Positions 62,151 to 64,000 of a DNA stretch of 64,000 nt are shown one piece after another. A program made the position numbers and the translations under genes. The DNA lies in NCBI GenBank assembly GCA_033557465.1, contig JAWIIG010000025.1:7745001-7809000 (forward strand), written 5' to 3'. The notes under the pieces are model-generated. The model saw only the letters and a program-made list of their open reading frames with translations, had not been told where the DNA came from and searched no databases. Origin of the DNA: Ichthyophis bannanicus (lineage: Eukaryota > Chordata > Amphibia > Gymnophiona > Ichthyophiidae). Numbering within the stretch: the first letter of the stretch is position 1; each line of letters starts with the position of its first letter.

Positions 62151-64000
62151 TAATAGAAACATAGAAACATGACGACAGAAAAAGACCACATGGCCTGTCT
62201 AGTCTGTCCTTCCATAACAACAACTACAACAGTCCACTTTTTACCTTTAGAGATGCTCTGTGTTGGTCCCATGCTTTTTTGAATTCAGTTACTGTCCTCA
62301 TCTCTACCACCTCCACTGGGAGACTATTCCACGGATCCACTACTCTTTCCGTAAAGAAATATTTCTGCATATCACTCCTGATTCTATCTCCCTTCACCCT
62401 CATCCCATGTCCCCTCGTCGCAGAACTTGCTTTCAATTGAAAGAGGCTCTCTCCCTGAACATTTATGCCACGGAGATATTTAAACATCTCAATCATATCA
62501 CCTCTATCCCGCCTTTCCTCTAAGGTGTACATATTAAGATCCTTAAGTCTGTCCTCATATGCTTTATAATGAAGCCCATTAATCGTTTTAGTAGCAACCC
62601 TCTGCACCGACTCCATCCTGTTCACATCCTTTTGAAGGTGCGGTTTCCAGAACTGCACACCATACTCCAAATGAGGTCGCACCGAAGACTTATACAGAGG
62701 CATTATCACCTCCTTTTTTTCTGCTAGCCATTCCTCTCCTGCCAAATTCTAGACCATTCTTCAAGCTTAGCTAGATCCCTCCTCATGTTATCTACACCTT
62801 CCTGGGTGTCTACTCTATTGCAGATTTTGGTATCATCCGCAAAGAGGCAAACCTTACCCGACAGCCCTTCCGCTATATCACTAACAAAGATGTTAAAAAG
62901 AATTGGACCAAGGACAGATCCCTGGGGCACACCACTGGTAACATCCTTCTCCTCAGAGTGAGCTCCATTTACTTGTACTTTTTGTCGCCTCCCACCCAAC
63001 CAATTTCTAACCCAAGCAGTAACTTTAGGGTCCATCCCTAGGGTGCTCAGTTTGTGAGGAACAGTGTCAAAGGCTTTACGGAAATCTAAATACACCACAT
63101 CTAGAACTCTCCCTCGGTCCAACTCCCTGGTCACCCAGTCAAAGAAATCAATCAGATTTGTCTGACAAGAGCTGCCTCTGGTGAATCCATGCTGCCTCGG
63201 ATCCTGTAATCCGCTGGACTCCAGAAACCTCACTATTTTCTCTTTCTGCAGCGTTTCAAATAATTTACTCACCACCGAAGTTAAACTAACCGGCCTGTAG
63301 TTTTCAACCACATCCTTACTTCCGCATTTGTGTAAAGGCACCACATGAGCCTCTCTCCAGTCCTTTGGCACCACTCCCGACTCCAACGAGGCATTGAAAA
63401 GGTCAGTCAGGGGAGCTGCTAGAACATCCCCAAGTTCCCTCAGTATTCTAGGGTGTATCCCATCCGGTCCCATCGCTTTGTCTACTGAAAATTGTTCAAG
63501 ATGTCCCTCGCTTCTGTTCTTATTTGTGGATGCTTTGAGGTCCTGCTCCTGGTTCTTCATCTGTGAACACAGAACAAAAATATTTGTTAAGCAATTCCGC
63601 TTTATCCTTATCAGCTTCTATATATTCCCCCCCCTGCACGCTTGAGTCTGACAATACCACCTTTGCCGTTCCTCTTCTCACTAATATATCTGAAAAATGT
63701 CTTAGCCAATGCAATAAAATGGGGGGATATTTCCTCCTCCTTTTGAATCTTTGCCTTCTTGACTACTTTGTTAGCTTCTCTAAGTTTTTCCAAATACAGA
63801 TGCCTGTCTTCCTCTCTCTGTGATCTCTTGTATTTCATGAAGGCCTCCCTCTTTTTCTTCACTTTTTCAGCTACTTCCTTCAAAAACCATAGCGGTCTCT
63901 TGTTCCTTTTGCCTTTATTTACCATTTTAACAAAAAGTTTGGTTGCCTTTAAAATACCCCCTTTCAGTTTTGCCCACTGTTTTTCTACACCCCCCAGCTG
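62151..64000 (-). mobile_element. CR1-like LINE, minus strand, runs off the window
   Basis: The 3' end at 62151 is ATAGAAACATAGAAACATGA read on the plus strand. Minus-strand protein: a basic linker (WFLKEVAEKVKKKREAFMKY, about 63800-63880), then RT (MGPDGIHPRILRELG, WREAHVVPLHKCGSKDVVEN, KAFDTVPHKL, GVPQGSVLGPILFNIFVSDI, LFADDTKICN) in a frame open from 63560 to 62724, then the C-terminal part at 62745-62224. About 200 bases present in the sister copy (46137-46333) are deleted at about 62740, shifting the frame. A frame break lies near 63560. Confidence 0.9.

Noticed and set aside
51..64000. Host protein-coding genes or exons
   Set aside because: Every long frame I could interpret belongs to a mobile element; no intron-exon pattern with a host-type protein was seen.

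Overview
This window looks like animal, almost certainly vertebrate, nuclear DNA. It is built nearly entirely from eukaryotic retroelements: tyrosine-recombinase (DIRS) retrotransposons, CR1- and L2-like LINEs, tRNA-derived SINEs, hAT-type DNA elements and a retrovirus with an env gene. Vertebrate genomes that combine abundant DIRS elements with these LINEs point to an amphibian, perhaps a caecilian; that is inference from general knowledge. I found no convincing host exon, structural RNA gene or CRISPR array.

The dominant components are two DIRS families, called here A and B. Each has long inverted terminal repeats (ITRs), an internal complementary region (ICR) that joins the complements of the two ends, and three coding parts: a Cys/His gag, an RT-RNase H-methyltransferase-like pol, and a tyrosine recombinase (YR). 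Layout: B1 right end (1-1422); A1 (1453-15285), split by a minus-strand endogenous retrovirus (5054-13130); an unidentified stretch; a B right-end fragment (16573-17036) inside an A-like relic (17037-18584) that also carries a CR1; an L2-like LINE 5' part, SINEs and a fold-back hAT element (18.7-22.9 kb); a DNA-transposon-like gene of unknown family (23.05-26.19 kb, minus strand); A2 (26189-32061); an L2-like LINE (32.9-34.1 kb); A3 (34141-39860); then B6, B5, B4 and A4 nested in one another to 61758; and finally a CR1 LINE on the minus strand running off the window.

The nest is the main architectural feature. B5 (42214-61758) starts inside the gag of B6. B4 (47663-60600) sits inside the YR gene of B5. 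A4 (50303-56081) sits inside the start of the RT gene of B4. SINE, L2 and CR1 insertions interrupt the B elements. A4 is the least damaged copy: gag and RT-RNase H-MT are open and the YR gene has one visible 2-bp frameshift. B4 keeps an open YR gene with all catalytic residues.

The gene layout suggests a translation scheme not named by standard annotation. In both families gag ends at GGT TTT TGA C. RT lies in the +1 frame with no AUG before its core, while YR lies in the gag frame, which stays open behind the RT gene. Both families also carry, at the right end, a splice-acceptor-like tract before the ITR and a perfect 5' splice-donor sequence in the ITR tail. A2 has a 219-bp near-perfect hairpin joining its ICR to its right ITR. 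The retrovirus is defective: its RT core is deleted, it has several frame breaks, and a stop codon interrupts env.
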